Shown here piece after piece: positions 9,648 through 17,398 of a DNA stretch of 64,000 nt. Source of the DNA: JANXQG01 sp963775975 (GTDB taxonomy: Bacteria > Planctomycetota > Planctomycetia > Pirellulales > Thermoguttaceae). The translations under genes were made by a program, and so were the position numbers. The number at the start of each line of letters is the position of its first letter. The stretch's first letter is position 1. The notes beneath the pieces are model-generated. The model searched no databases, was not told the origin of the DNA, and saw only the letters and a list, made by a program, of their open reading frames with translations. The DNA is taken from assembly GCA_963775975.1 (NCBI GenBank), contig CAVZKX010000002.1, positions 2,480,001 to 2,544,000 on the forward strand, read 5' to 3'.

Positions 9648-10181
9648 CGTCTTGCGGGCTTGGAGTCTGCGCAAAGACGCTAAGCCGCAAAGGCGCAAAA
9701 GAGAAAGAGAGAGTAAACAATGACTGAGAATGAAATTGCCAAGATCGGAGTAGATGCGGCTTATAAGATCCACAAGCACTTTGGACCCGGCTTGCATGAG
9801 TCCGTGTACGAGATCTGCCTGGCGCATGAATTGAAAAAACGCGGCCTGAGAGTGGAACGGCAGTTAATCGTCGGTATCCAATATGACTCCATAACCTTCG
9901 ACGAGGCGTTCCGCGCGGAACGTCATTGTGGAGGGCAAGGTTATTCTCGAAATCAAGGCAATTGAGGAGATACGACGCATTCATAAGAAGCAACTCCTTA
10001 CCTATCTCCGTCTGACGAACATGCGACTCGGCCTCGTCGTCAATTTCGATTCCGAATTTATTCGTGATGGAATTGCTCGAGTTGTCAACGGATTGTCGGA
10101 GAACGAAGAACGAACTATATAGAGAGTCTTTTGCGCCTTTGCGGCCTTGCGACTTTGCGTAAAAACTTGCCCCGCAAGACG
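9648..10181. mobile_element. Putative GxxExxY cassette bounded by about 60-bp inverted repeats
   Basis: The left arm (9648-9709) and right arm (10123-10181) are imperfect inverted repeats. Both have an outer CGTCTTGCGGG and an inner CCGCAAAGGCGCAAAAGA. The 534-base unit carries only the GxxExxY gene. A gene-free short version of the arms stands at 15491-15563. No target-site duplication was recognised. I infer a mobile or repeat-propagated unit, comparable in logic to REP elements with their RAYT genes or to a MITE and its parent. Confidence 0.55.
9720..10122 (+). CDS. GxxExxY family protein (PD-(D/E)XK nuclease-like), one frameshift near 9918
   Basis: A 133-residue protein once one extra A near 9918 is removed; the junction then reads FRADVIVEGKVILEIKA, which is the family consensus. 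The name motif is seen as GLHESVY (about residues 24-30). The D and E-x-K of the second half (FRAD, LEIKA) fit a PD-(D/E)XK-type nuclease core. The C-terminus (LTYLRLTNMRLGLVVNF) is typical of the family. Function is not established; nuclease-like activity is inference. As written, the frame breaks into 9720-9965 and an overlapping 9928-10122, so it is either an assembly indel or a dead copy. It is alone between the inverted repeats. Confidence 0.7.
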
Positions 10182-10285
10182 TCGAGGCCCGCAATGACCC
10201 GTTGCCGACGACGAAGACAATTGTTTATGATTCGCACCTGACGAGATGTCGAATCGTTCGGTTCCTATACTTGACCAATTTCTAC

Positions 10286-10462
10286 ATGAACTACAATAAT
10301 ACGCATAACAGGCCGTATTGGGTGCTAAGGCCGGGCACTGTAACGGCGCTCACCGTGCCGCCCGGCTACTCAAATTCTTTGGCAGATTCGGTAAGGCTGC
10401 ACCTAATGACAGCGGTCCTGAAGAGCGTCGGGCTGTCAAGCGACGATTTAACAATCAAGTAA
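10286..10462 (+). CDS. Small hypothetical protein (58 aa)
   Basis: Starts MNYNNTHNRPYW and ends SSDDLTIK, with no recognised domain, signal peptide or membrane segment. ATG 10286 is preferred; the frame is open upstream to a TTG at 10202 inside the repeat edge. It ends 23 bases before the ankyrin gene on the same strand, so the two may be co-transcribed. Its reality rests only on this context and on a plausible composition. Confidence 0.35.
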   Translation: MNYNNTHNRPYWVLRPGTVTALTVPPGYSNSLADSVRLHLMTAVLKSVGLSSDDLTIK

Positions 10463-10484
10463 CGAAGCGGAAAGGTAAACGACC

Positions 10485-11447
10485 ATGATCACACGTTACG
10501 CTGGACGCATTTTCTTAAGTGCCGTCGTGGCCGCTGTATCGGTGTTGGCGCTCGCCGCCATCGGCCAAAAGAAAGCGAAGGGGCCGTTTGCCGATGCGGA
10601 CCCCGATGTGGCGGCGCTTGCCGAGGCGGCTGTAACGGGGGATTGCGACCTAATCGACAAGCTGGTGGCCCGCAAAGTGAACATCAATGCCCAGGGCAAG
10701 GAAGGCATCTCGCCGCTGATCTATTGCCTGCGGACTGGGCGAAAGTCGGGGCTTGATATGCGGGCAGGGAACATCAAGGGGTTTGAGCGTCTGCTCGTCC
10801 ACGGCGCCGATCCGAACCTCCGCGACGAAGTCGGATACGCGGCTATCCATTACGCGGCGGGCTTGCCCGAGAAGGGGCCGGAGTTCCTGAAGATCGCGCT
10901 GGCGCACGGGGGCGACCCTAACCTTCGTAGCCGCCCTAAGGTTATTCCACCAAAGGAAGATCCTGACGGCGTTCCGATAGATTCTAGGGATAACTGGCCC
11001 ACGCCGATCTTCCATGCAATGACTTTCCGCAATCCGGAGAATTTGCGGATTCTGCTTAAGGCTGGCGCTGATTTGAAAGTACGAAACGGCTCAGGCGATA
11101 CGCCGCTCGCGTGGGCAGCCGCGGTTGCCGGGTTTGAGGACGTGCTGATCCTGCTGGAAGCCGGGGCGGATTTCCGGGTTAAGGATGACCTCGGTTTGCC
11201 GTTCAGCCACTTTTTCACCGACAAAGAAGTCAATCCTCTTGACCCGACGACGCGGTTTGCGGCTTTAAAGCGGCGCTGTAAGGAGTTTATGGAAAAGAGA
11301 GGAATCGACTTTGCTAAAGAGAAAGTCCAGAATGACAAGATTGACGAGGAGATTAGCGAACGGCGCAGCGAGAGACCGCGGAACAGGTTAAACGGCTGGA
11401 GCAAAAGCAAAAAGAGAAGTCGACGGGAAGGTGACAGTAGAGCATGA
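10485..11447 (+). CDS. Secreted ankyrin-repeat protein, possible 3' frameshift
   Basis: A 320-residue protein with an N-terminal hydrophobic segment (FLSAVVAAVSVLALAAIG), so it is exported or membrane-tethered. Ankyrin repeats cover about residues 40-240; recognisable helices and turns include GADPNLRDEVGYAAIHYAA, GGDPNLR and AGADLKVRNGSGDTPLAWAA. Ankyrin arrays bind other proteins; no enzyme domain is present. The last 25 residues are very Arg-rich and unlike the rest. Shifting one base near 11371 instead gives ETAEQVKRLEQKQKEKSTGR and a stop, a normal coiled-coil tail, so the annotated end may come from an indel. Partner unknown. Confidence 0.7.
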   Translation: MITRYAGRIFLSAVVAAVSVLALAAIGQKKAKGPFADADPDVAALAEAAVTGDCDLIDKLVARKVNINAQGKEGISPLIYCLRTGRKSGLDMRAGNIKGFERLLVHGADPNLRDEVGYAAIHYAAGLPEKGPEFLKIALAHGGDPNLRSRPKVIPPKEDPDGVPIDSRDNWPTPIFHAMTFRNPENLRILLKAGADLKVRNGSGDTPLAWAAAVAGFEDVLILLEAGADFRVKDDLGLPFSHFFTDKEVNPLDPTTRFAALKRRCKEFMEKRGIDFAKEKVQNDKIDEEISERRSERPRNRLNGWSKSKKRSRREGDSRA

Positions 11448-11465
11448 GGGAACCCGTTCGAGTTG

Positions 11466-11636
11466 ATGGAGCTCGGCCTAATCGACTTTGACCACAGCCC
11501 AACTGCCTTGCTGGCGTCTAAGGGGCTGGCGATGAAAAAGGCGACTTTTGGCACAGGTTTGTTCGATCTTCGTGCTGAATACCCGATGGCCGAACTTCGG
11601 CCGTGGCTGTCGCAAGCTGCGGATAGCCACGGATGA
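11466..11636 (+). CDS. Small hypothetical ORF (56 aa) overlapping the amidohydrolase start
   Basis: Begins MELGLIDFDHSPTAL and ends SQAADSHG. Its TGA overlaps the ATG of the amidohydrolase gene (ATGA), a common sign of coupling. It lies in the same frame as the ankyrin gene, directly after that gene's stop, so it could also be a fragment of an older longer gene. No domain is recognised. Confidence 0.25.
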   Translation: MELGLIDFDHSPTALLASKGLAMKKATFGTGLFDLRAEYPMAELRPWLSQAADSHG

Positions 11637-12877
11637 ATGATATGACACCAACCGGCTCTCCCCGCAGTTTACATTCACGCTGGGTATTCCCCGGTTCCGG
11701 CCCGCCGCTGAAAGACGCTACGGTGACGATTGCCGAAGGTCGGATTCTCGCGGTCGGGACCAAGCGCAGTGACGGGTCAGTTGAAGACCTGGGCGACGTG
11801 GCCCTAATTCCCGGCTTGGTGAACGCGCACACTCACTTGGAGTTCAGCGATCTCGCTCGGCCGATCGGCAATCCGAGAGCCAACTTGGTCCGTTGGCTGC
11901 GAACCGTGATCGAGCATCGCGCCGCCCAACTGCCGGTGAATCCGGCAAGCGCCATTTCTCAAGGCCTTGCGGAGAGTCTCCGCTTCGGTGTGACGACGAT
12001 CGGCGAAATCGCTCAACGGCGCGGGATTAACGATGCCTATCACGCGGCGCCTTGCGTCGGCACGCTCTTCTTGGAACTGATCGCGCCGCGAATTGAGCGT
12101 GTGGACGCGACTTTGGAGGCTGCTCGCGTCCATCTTGAGCGCAATGTCATCCCCAGCGATCGCTGGCAAATCGGCCTGAGTCCCCACGCGCCTTACACGG
12201 TCCATCCCCAACTGCTGATTCGTTCGGCCGCTTTGTCTGCCGAATACAAAGTGCCGCTGGCGATGCACCTGGCCGAATCGCGCGAGGAGCTTGAGTTCCT
12301 TCGCGACGGTAGCGGGCCGTTTCGCGAGCTGCTGGAATCGCGAGGCGGCTTCGACCCGTCGGCACGGCCGCGCGGTAGCCGCCCGCTGGACGAGCTCCGC
12401 TGTCTCTCGCAAGCCAATCGGGCATTGGTCATTCACGGCAACTACCTGGATGACGAAGAGATAGCGTTCCTTGGCCAGCATCGCGAGCGCATGGCCGTCG
12501 TCTACTGCCCACGGACACATGCGTGGTTCGGGCATGATCCATATCCGCTGGAAAAACTTCTAGCGGCCGGGGCGGTGGTGGCGTTGGGCACCGACAGCCG
12601 TGCGTCGTCGCCTGATCTCAGCGTGCTGGCGGAAATGCGGCACGTTGCCCGGTCGTTTCCCGCGCTCAGTCGTGCAACGATCCTCGAACTAGGCACGCTG
12701 GCCGGCGCGCATGCCCTTGGCCGCGAAGCGTCGATCGGTACGCTTCAAGTCGGCAAGTGGGCGGATCTCGGGGCCGTCTGCTTGCCCAACGACTCCCGAG
12801 CCGATCCGCATGAACTGTTGGTCGACGGCGAAGGGGATGTTGTGGGGACGTGGGTGCGAGGGGAGAAGCTCAATTGA
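11633..12877 (+). CDS. Amidohydrolase-family deaminase (SsnA/aminofutalosine deaminase-like)
   Basis: A 414-residue metal-dependent hydrolase of the cytosine-deaminase/chlorohydrolase branch. Metal and substrate motifs appear in order: NAHTHLE (first metal His pair), SPHAPYTV, HLAES, IHGNYL, and LGTDSRAS with the catalytic Asp. The C-terminal beta part (GTLQVGKWADLGAV) closes the family's second domain. Relatives deaminate adenosine-type compounds, including aminodeoxyfutalosine in menaquinone synthesis; without neighbours from that pathway the substrate stays open. ATG 11642 is an alternative start. It is convergent with the recombinase gene, 7 bases apart. Confidence 0.8.
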   Translation: MNDMTPTGSPRSLHSRWVFPGSGPPLKDATVTIAEGRILAVGTKRSDGSVEDLGDVALIPGLVNAHTHLEFSDLARPIGNPRANLVRWLRTVIEHRAAQLPVNPASAISQGLAESLRFGVTTIGEIAQRRGINDAYHAAPCVGTLFLELIAPRIERVDATLEAARVHLERNVIPSDRWQIGLSPHAPYTVHPQLLIRSAALSAEYKVPLAMHLAESREELEFLRDGSGPFRELLESRGGFDPSARPRGSRPLDELRCLSQANRALVIHGNYLDDEEIAFLGQHRERMAVVYCPRTHAWFGHDPYPLEKLLAAGAVVALGTDSRASSPDLSVLAEMRHVARSFPALSRATILELGTLAGAHALGREASIGTLQVGKWADLGAVCLPNDSRADPHELLVDGEGDVVGTWVRGEKLN

Positions 12878-12884
12878 TCGACCG

Positions 12885-13787
12885 TCACCGCGCCCGTGGG
12901 TGCGCCTTCTCGTAAACCTCGCGCAGCGCAGTCGTGCTGACGTGCGTGTAGATCTGCGTCGTCACGAGGCTCTTGTGGCCGAGCAACTCCTGCACGCTGC
13001 GGATGTCGGCGCCGCGGTCCAATAGATGCGTCGCGAAACTGTGCCGCAGGGAATGCGGCGACGTGCGGGCGTCCAGTCCGGTAAGCTGCAAATGCTTCTC
13101 CAGCATTCGCGCCACGCTCCGCGTCGTCAGTCGGCGGCCGAATTTGTTGAGGAAGACCGGCGTGGCCGGCCCCGACGGCTCGCGCGGGTTGGGCCGGGCC
13201 TTGCCGAGCCATTTTGCAATCGCGGCGGAAGCGTAGGAGCCAATCGGCGCGAGCCGCTCCTTGCGGCCCTTGCCGCGGACCCGCAGGATGCTGTCGTCCA
13301 GGTCCACGTCGCCGCGGTTCAGCCCCACGGCCTCGCTCACGCGCAGTCCGGCGGAATACATCGTTTCCAGAATCGCGCGGTCGCGGAGGCCCATTGATGT
13401 GTTGGCCGGCGGCGCGGCGAGCAAGCGGCCGATCTCGTCGGCGGAGAGGAAGTGCGGCAGCGAGCGGCCCTTGCGCGGGTTTCGCAGCGGCTTGGCGGGA
13501 TTGGTCTTCGTCCAGCCTTCGCGCTGCCCGAACTTGAAGAAGCTCCGCAGTGATGCCAGCCGCCGCGCGATCGAGCTTTTAGCGTAGCCGGCTTCGTGCA
13601 GGGCCGCTACGTAGCCGCGAAGATCGAGCACGGTGATCGCTTGGGGCTTCGGGCACGCGCCGCCGGCCGCCTCGGCGAGATACTCGGCAAGCGCCGTCAG
13701 GTCCTCGCGATAGCTCTTGATCGTGTAGGCCGAGGCGTTCCGCTCGACGGTCAGATATTGCAGGAAGCGAGCGATCGCGGTTTGCAT
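12885..13787 (-). CDS. xerC: Tyrosine recombinase XerC/XerD
   Basis: A 300-residue site-specific recombinase, the normal Xer length, expected to act at dif to resolve chromosome dimers. The N-terminal SAM-like DNA-binding domain runs over residues 1-85. The catalytic set is visible: Arg in SAGLRVSE, Lys in GKGRKERLAP, HSLRHSFATHLL with His and Arg, GHKSLVTTQIYTH with the second His and the Tyr nucleophile. I chose ATG 13787 (MQTAIARF). The frame stays open upstream only because a palindromic repeat at 13790-13852 happens to be read through, adding GTRRVPDTF. XerC versus XerD cannot be settled here. Confidence 0.88.
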   Translation of the reverse strand: MQTAIARFLQYLTVERNASAYTIKSYREDLTALAEYLAEAAGGACPKPQAITVLDLRGYVAALHEAGYAKSSIARRLASLRSFFKFGQREGWTKTNPAKPLRNPRKGRSLPHFLSADEIGRLLAAPPANTSMGLRDRAILETMYSAGLRVSEAVGLNRGDVDLDDSILRVRGKGRKERLAPIGSYASAAIAKWLGKARPNPREPSGPATPVFLNKFGRRLTTRSVARMLEKHLQLTGLDARTSPHSLRHSFATHLLDRGADIRSVQELLGHKSLVTTQIYTHVSTTALREVYEKAHPRAR

Positions 13788-13789
13788 AA

Positions 13790-13852
13790 ATGTATCCGGC
13801 ACTCTCCGTGTGCCGTTTTCACTCGGCACACGGAGTGTGCCGGATACATTGA
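13790..13852. repeat. GTATCCGGCACACTCCGTGTGCCG-family palindrome upstream of xerC
   Basis: Arms ATGTATCCGGCACTCTCCGTG and its complement CACGGAGTGTGCCGGATACAT flank a 13-base spacer. It fills the gap between xerC and the next upstream gene and starts two bases from the xerC ATG. Confidence 0.88.
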
Positions 13853-13856
13853 GTTC

Positions 13857-14096
13857 TTACTCTTCCAAATCGCTGTGCTGCGGCATTTCGAAGCGCGTGT
13901 TCGGCCGCACGCGGCGGCTTTCCTGGCGGATCTTCTGGCTTAGCACCGCCGCGTCATACCAGGTGAAGCTCAACTCGGGATTGGAAGCGTATCGACCCAA
14001 GGTCCGCAAGGTCTCGGCGCGATTGGCGTCGTCGTAAAGAAAGACGTAGCGCTCGTCGCCCTTGACCAAAGCCAAAACGTTAATGTCCTGATTCAT
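13857..14096 (-). CDS. Conserved hypothetical protein (79 aa)
   Basis: Begins MNQDINVLALVKGDERYVFLY and ends FEMPQHSDLEE; soluble, acidic, no known domain. ATG 14096 has GGAG five bases upstream, which decides the start over the longer frame. The name is unknown, but the sequence looks like a real folded small protein with alternating strands and helices. It precedes xerC in the same direction, separated by a palindromic repeat. Confidence 0.6.
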   Translation of the reverse strand: MNQDINVLALVKGDERYVFLYDDANRAETLRTLGRYASNPELSFTWYDAAVLSQKIRQESRRVRPNTRFEMPQHSDLEE

Positions 14097-14157
14097 CGCC
14101 GCTCCAATCCTCCCTTGAGTAGCCGTCGTTACCAACGGCACAGCTTTCCATGCTTTG

Positions 14158-14219
14158 CGTACGTCAGGCTTTCCAGCCTGATTGAGCGATCAAGGTCAGG
14201 CTGGAAAGCCTGACGTACT
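14158..14219. repeat. Paired copies of the GTCAGGCTTTCCAGCCTGAC palindrome in inverted orientation
   Basis: GTACGTCAGGCTTTCCAGCC and its exact complement lie head to head around a short spacer. Each copy is itself a hairpin, so the whole can fold as one large stem or as two small ones. A single copy sits at 7311-7335. Confidence 0.88.
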
Positions 14220-14240
14220 TTGTTGCAGTCATTAGTTTTC

Positions 14241-15338
14241 TTATCGGACAGTCGACCACCGCCACACTACTCGCGTTTCGCCCGCGCCGCCCCGCGCGCC
14301 GAGCATTTCCCAGATGTTCATGCGGCAACAGAAGCGAATAAAATCGTCGCTCCGCCGCAGATAGTTTTGCCAACCGCCAAGCCGAGAATCGTCGCGGGAA
14401 TAGTAGTAGTCTTCCAGTGCCGTGGTGAACTCAACGTCGTTGCCACGATAGCTTTTCGTCTGTTGCATGATCGGCTCTTCGCAGGGAATTCCGTGCGGCC
14501 TATCGGCCGACGGCGGACAGGGAATGAAGCCGTGTGCGTCGGGCCAGTCGGGCGGAAATTGCCCGCCCGCATGTGCGGTGGCGCCGATCGCGGGCGACGC
14601 GGGCGGATTTGCCGGCTGTGCTGATTCTTCCTCGTGCGATGCGCTGCGAACGCCTTGCTTGTGCGACTTTCCCGCGTCCTTCGAGAGGTTCACTCCGCCT
14701 GCGGCGCCCCACTGCCCGTCACTCGGCGTGGGCAACGGCGGAACAGTGCCCGATGGATCGGCGGGCGGATTGGTCTGCATTTTCTGATATTGCGGAGTTT
14801 GTGTTTTAAGTTGTTCTTTCGCCAGCGCGAGCTCCGCCTGGAAGGCGAGCGGGCCGGGGATGTCTTTCTCGGCCGCCGTTCCCCACGGCAGGCCGTAGCC
14901 CGCCGGGATCGAATGGAAGGTCGGATTGGCAGCGAACCAGGCCACGGTGAGCGTCAATCGCGGCGGGTAGTAGGGCGCGTATTCAGTGACCGTGCCGACT
15001 ACGATTGCATCGACATCCAGGATTTGAGCCAGACGGCGGGCGTCTCCTTCACGCCTGAAGTCAATTTGGTAAGCTTGTGCGGCGGTATCGACAATCGACG
15101 TGGAAATCACGGTGTAGCCGGGCACCTCGGCCAGTTCCGCCGCATAGGCCTCAGCCACCTTGCGACCATCGAGCGTCTTCTCGGTGCTCTGATTAAAGAA
15201 AGTGGCGATGCCGACCCGTGAAACCTGTGGGAATGGGTTGTGCAATGTCGGTTGATGCACCCGTTCTGGCAGCGCGGCGCAGCCGGCTGTGAGCAGGCAA
15301 CCAAACAGTGCGATATATCGTAACATGTTATGTAACAT
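14241..15338 (-). CDS. Predicted lipoprotein with CsgG/LpoB-like N-terminal domain
   Basis: About 365 residues from ATG 15338 (ATG 15326 is equally possible; neither has a strong ribosome site). A lipoprotein signal is clear: YIALFGCLLTAGC with the lipobox LTAGC. Residues about 40-170 (VSRVGIATFFNQS, DGRKVAEAYAAELA, ILDVDAIVVGTVTEY) have the pattern of the CsgG/LpoB-type lipoprotein fold, in which a protein family scans for named paralogues; this is a resemblance, not a firm assignment. A Pro-rich middle follows, and a Trp/Tyr-rich C-terminus (EDYYYSRDDSRLGGWQNYLR) that may be a separate small module. Unknown role at the envelope. Confidence 0.6.
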   Translation of the reverse strand: MLHNMLRYIALFGCLLTAGCAALPERVHQPTLHNPFPQVSRVGIATFFNQSTEKTLDGRKVAEAYAAELAEVPGYTVISTSIVDTAAQAYQIDFRREGDARRLAQILDVDAIVVGTVTEYAPYYPPRLTLTVAWFAANPTFHSIPAGYGLPWGTAAEKDIPGPLAFQAELALAKEQLKTQTPQYQKMQTNPPADPSGTVPPLPTPSDGQWGAAGGVNLSKDAGKSHKQGVRSASHEEESAQPANPPASPAIGATAHAGGQFPPDWPDAHGFIPCPPSADRPHGIPCEEPIMQQTKSYRGNDVEFTTALEDYYYSRDDSRLGGWQNYLRRSDDFIRFCCRMNIWEMLGARGGAGETRVVWRWSTVR

Positions 15339-15490
15339 GCACTTGCGATTTTGAAATACCGTGCAATTGCCGCTCGTCGCACCGCGATTGGACGGCAAAA
15401 ATTGCACCGACACTCATTAATGTCTGCTTTATCGGCAAAGTCAGCATTTTTTCTCCAATTTGAATTAATCGCTATGAAAGTCGCCCTATT

Positions 15491-15563
15491 CTTCGCGAGG
15501 TTAGCGCCTTTGCGTGAAACTTTGCGGGATGGAGCTTCACGCAAAGGCGCAAAGCTCGCAAAG
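15491..15563. repeat. Solo hairpin of the GCGCCTTTGCGTGAA / TTCACGCAAAGGCGC family
   Basis: Arms TTAGCGCCTTTGCGTGAA and TTCACGCAAAGGCGCAAAG flank a spacer of about 15 bases. The core is the same as the inner arm of the inverted repeats around the GxxExxY gene at 9648-10181, but no gene is enclosed. Confidence 0.85.
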
Positions 15564-15605
15564 TCATATCCCAATCGCCAGCGATTCGCGTAAAATGGAG
15601 AACTG

Positions 15606-16784
15606 ATGCCATTTCGCAGCCAGCAATTCAGCGAACTACCTATGTCTCAAGCCGCCCGAAATCCCACCCGCTCCGTTAAGATCGGCTCCGTAACTGTCGG
15701 TGCCGGCCACCCGATCGCCGTGCAAAGCATGTGCGCGACGAAGACCGCCGATGTCGCAACGACCGTTGCTCAGATCGAGCACCTGGTCGAAGCCGGGGCC
15801 GACGTGATCCGCGTGGCGGTCGATACCAAGACCGACGCCGCCGCCCTGGCCGAAATCCGCAAGCGGACCGGGGCCAATCTCTCCTGCGATCTGCAGGAGA
15901 ACTACCGCCTGGCCGCCGACATTGCGCCATCGGTCGACAAGATTCGCTACAACCCGGGCCACCTCTATCATCACGAGCGATTCAAGCCGTGGCAGGACAA
16001 GGTCAAGTTCCTTGTCGACACGGCCGGCGCGAACGACTGCGCGATGCGCGTGGGCGTGAATTGCGGCTCGCTCGATCCGGCCAAGCGAGAGAAGTATCCC
16101 AAGGAAGACCGTATCAATCCCATGATCGATAGCGCGCTGGAGCATTGCGAGTTGCTGGACAAGCTCGGCTTCACGCGCTACGTGGTTTCATTGAAGAACT
16201 CCGATCCGGCGGCCGTGGTCGAGGCCAATCAAAAGTTCGCCGCCCAGCGGCCTGAAGTGCCGCTCCACCTGGGCGTGACCGAGGCGGGAATGCCGCCCGA
16301 GGGCGTGCTGAAGACACAGCAGGCCTTCGAGCAACTTATCGCGGCCGGCATCGGCGATACGATCCGCGTTTCGCTCACCGTGCCCGCCTTCGACAAGCAG
16401 CAGGAAATCGCCGCCGGCCGAAAGATCCTCAACGACATCGCCGCCGGCCGCTTCGTCGGCATGACCGCCGAGGGCGACGCCGGGCTGAACATTATCTCCT
16501 GCCCAAGCTGTTCGCGCGTGGAGAACTCGGCGTTCGTCGATTTGGCGGTGAAGGTCCGCGAGGCGACGCGCTACGCGGCCGACCACGCGATCTCGATTGC
16601 CGTAATGGGCTGCCGAGTGAACGGGCCAGGCGAAACCGACATGACCGACCTGGGCCTCTGGTGCGGGCCGAAGTTCGTGAATCTCAAGCGCGGCGAGGCA
16701 ACGCTCGGCTCGTTCAGCTACGACGAAATCCTACCGCGATTGAAGCAGGAGCTTGATGCGCTGATCGCGGAAAAGCAGGCGTAG
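15606..16784 (+). CDS. ispG: 4-hydroxy-3-methylbut-2-enyl diphosphate synthase (IspG/GcpE)
   Basis: Sixth enzyme of the MEP isoprenoid pathway: reductive ring opening of MEcPP to HMBPP using a 4Fe-4S cluster. A 392-residue bacterial-type protein; the TIM barrel covers about residues 15-290. The cluster ligands are seen in ISCPSCSR and, after about 35 residues, MGCRVNGPGE. ATG 15606 is chosen because GGAG stands five bases before it; ATG 15642 (MSQAARNPTRSVKIG) is closer to homologue length. A tyrosine/dual-specificity phosphatase gene follows after five bases, so the two are probably co-transcribed. Confidence 0.92.
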   Translation: MPFRSQQFSELPMSQAARNPTRSVKIGSVTVGAGHPIAVQSMCATKTADVATTVAQIEHLVEAGADVIRVAVDTKTDAAALAEIRKRTGANLSCDLQENYRLAADIAPSVDKIRYNPGHLYHHERFKPWQDKVKFLVDTAGANDCAMRVGVNCGSLDPAKREKYPKEDRINPMIDSALEHCELLDKLGFTRYVVSLKNSDPAAVVEANQKFAAQRPEVPLHLGVTEAGMPPEGVLKTQQAFEQLIAAGIGDTIRVSLTVPAFDKQQEIAAGRKILNDIAAGRFVGMTAEGDAGLNIISCPSCSRVENSAFVDLAVKVREATRYAADHAISIAVMGCRVNGPGETDMTDLGLWCGPKFVNLKRGEATLGSFSYDEILPRLKQELDALIAEKQA

Positions 16785-16789
16785 AGCCC

Positions 16790-17245
16790 ATGCACCTTTC
16801 TCCGATCCTCGACAATCGGCTGCTCGTCGGCTCTTGCCCGATGACCGAGGGCGACATCTTGCAGCTTAAGGCCGAAGGCATCACGGCGGTGCTCAATCTG
16901 CAGACCGACGAGGATATTCGCAATCGAGAAATCGATTGGGCGGCGATGGAGGATGCGTATCGGCGGCATGGCATCGTGATCCGCCGCTTTCCGATAGAGG
17001 ACTTCTCGCCCAGCGACATGCGGCGGAAACTCCGCGCGGGCGTCCGAATTCTCGATGACCTCATTCGTGCCGGACACGTGGTCTATCTCCATTGCAATGC
17101 GGGCATCAACCGCTCGCCGACCTTGGCGGTGGCCTACCTGCATTGGGCCGAGAAGTGGGACCTGGAAGCGGCGCACATGCACGTGCTGAATTGCAGACCG
17201 TGCGATCCGTATGTGCGGGAGATAAGGCTGGCGGACGACGAATAG
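16790..17245 (+). CDS. Dual-specificity protein phosphatase
   Basis: A 151-residue cysteine-dependent phosphatase. The P-loop is HCNAGINRS (about residues 102-110), matching HCxxGxxRS, with the general-acid Asp probably in the EDFSPSD segment about 35 residues earlier. It is a single catalytic domain of the small atypical DSP type, with no signal or membrane part. It starts five bases after ispG. Its substrate may be a phosphoprotein, phosphoinositide or glycan; nothing here decides. Confidence 0.85.
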   Translation: MHLSPILDNRLLVGSCPMTEGDILQLKAEGITAVLNLQTDEDIRNREIDWAAMEDAYRRHGIVIRRFPIEDFSPSDMRRKLRAGVRILDDLIRAGHVVYLHCNAGINRSPTLAVAYLHWAEKWDLEAAHMHVLNCRPCDPYVREIRLADDE

Positions 17246-17253
17246 CTCTTTGG

Positions 17254-17398
17254 AAACCACGAAACACACGAAGTACACGAAAGGAAGCAGACGAGCCACG
17301 GATTGAACACGGATTAAACACAGATTGTTTCCGTGTTCCATCAGTGTTCAATCCGTGGCTTCAAAACATTTCGTGTGTTTCGAGTATTTCGTGGTTTT
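17254..17398. repeat. Large nested palindrome (CCACGAAACACACGAAGTAC / GCCACGGATTGAACACGG)
   Basis: The outer arms are CCACGAAACACACGAAGTAC (17257 on) and its imperfect complement at 17369-17395. The inner arms, GCCACGGATTGAACACGG and GTGTTCAATCCGTGGC, lie at 17295-17325 and 17331-17359. The element fills the gap between the phosphatase and the synthetase and ends at the synthetase stop codon. Confidence 0.9.

Noticed and set aside
13787..13829. Longer XerC N-terminus beginning in GTRRVPDT
   Set aside because: Those codons are the palindromic repeat read through by chance. The homologous start is MQTAIARF.
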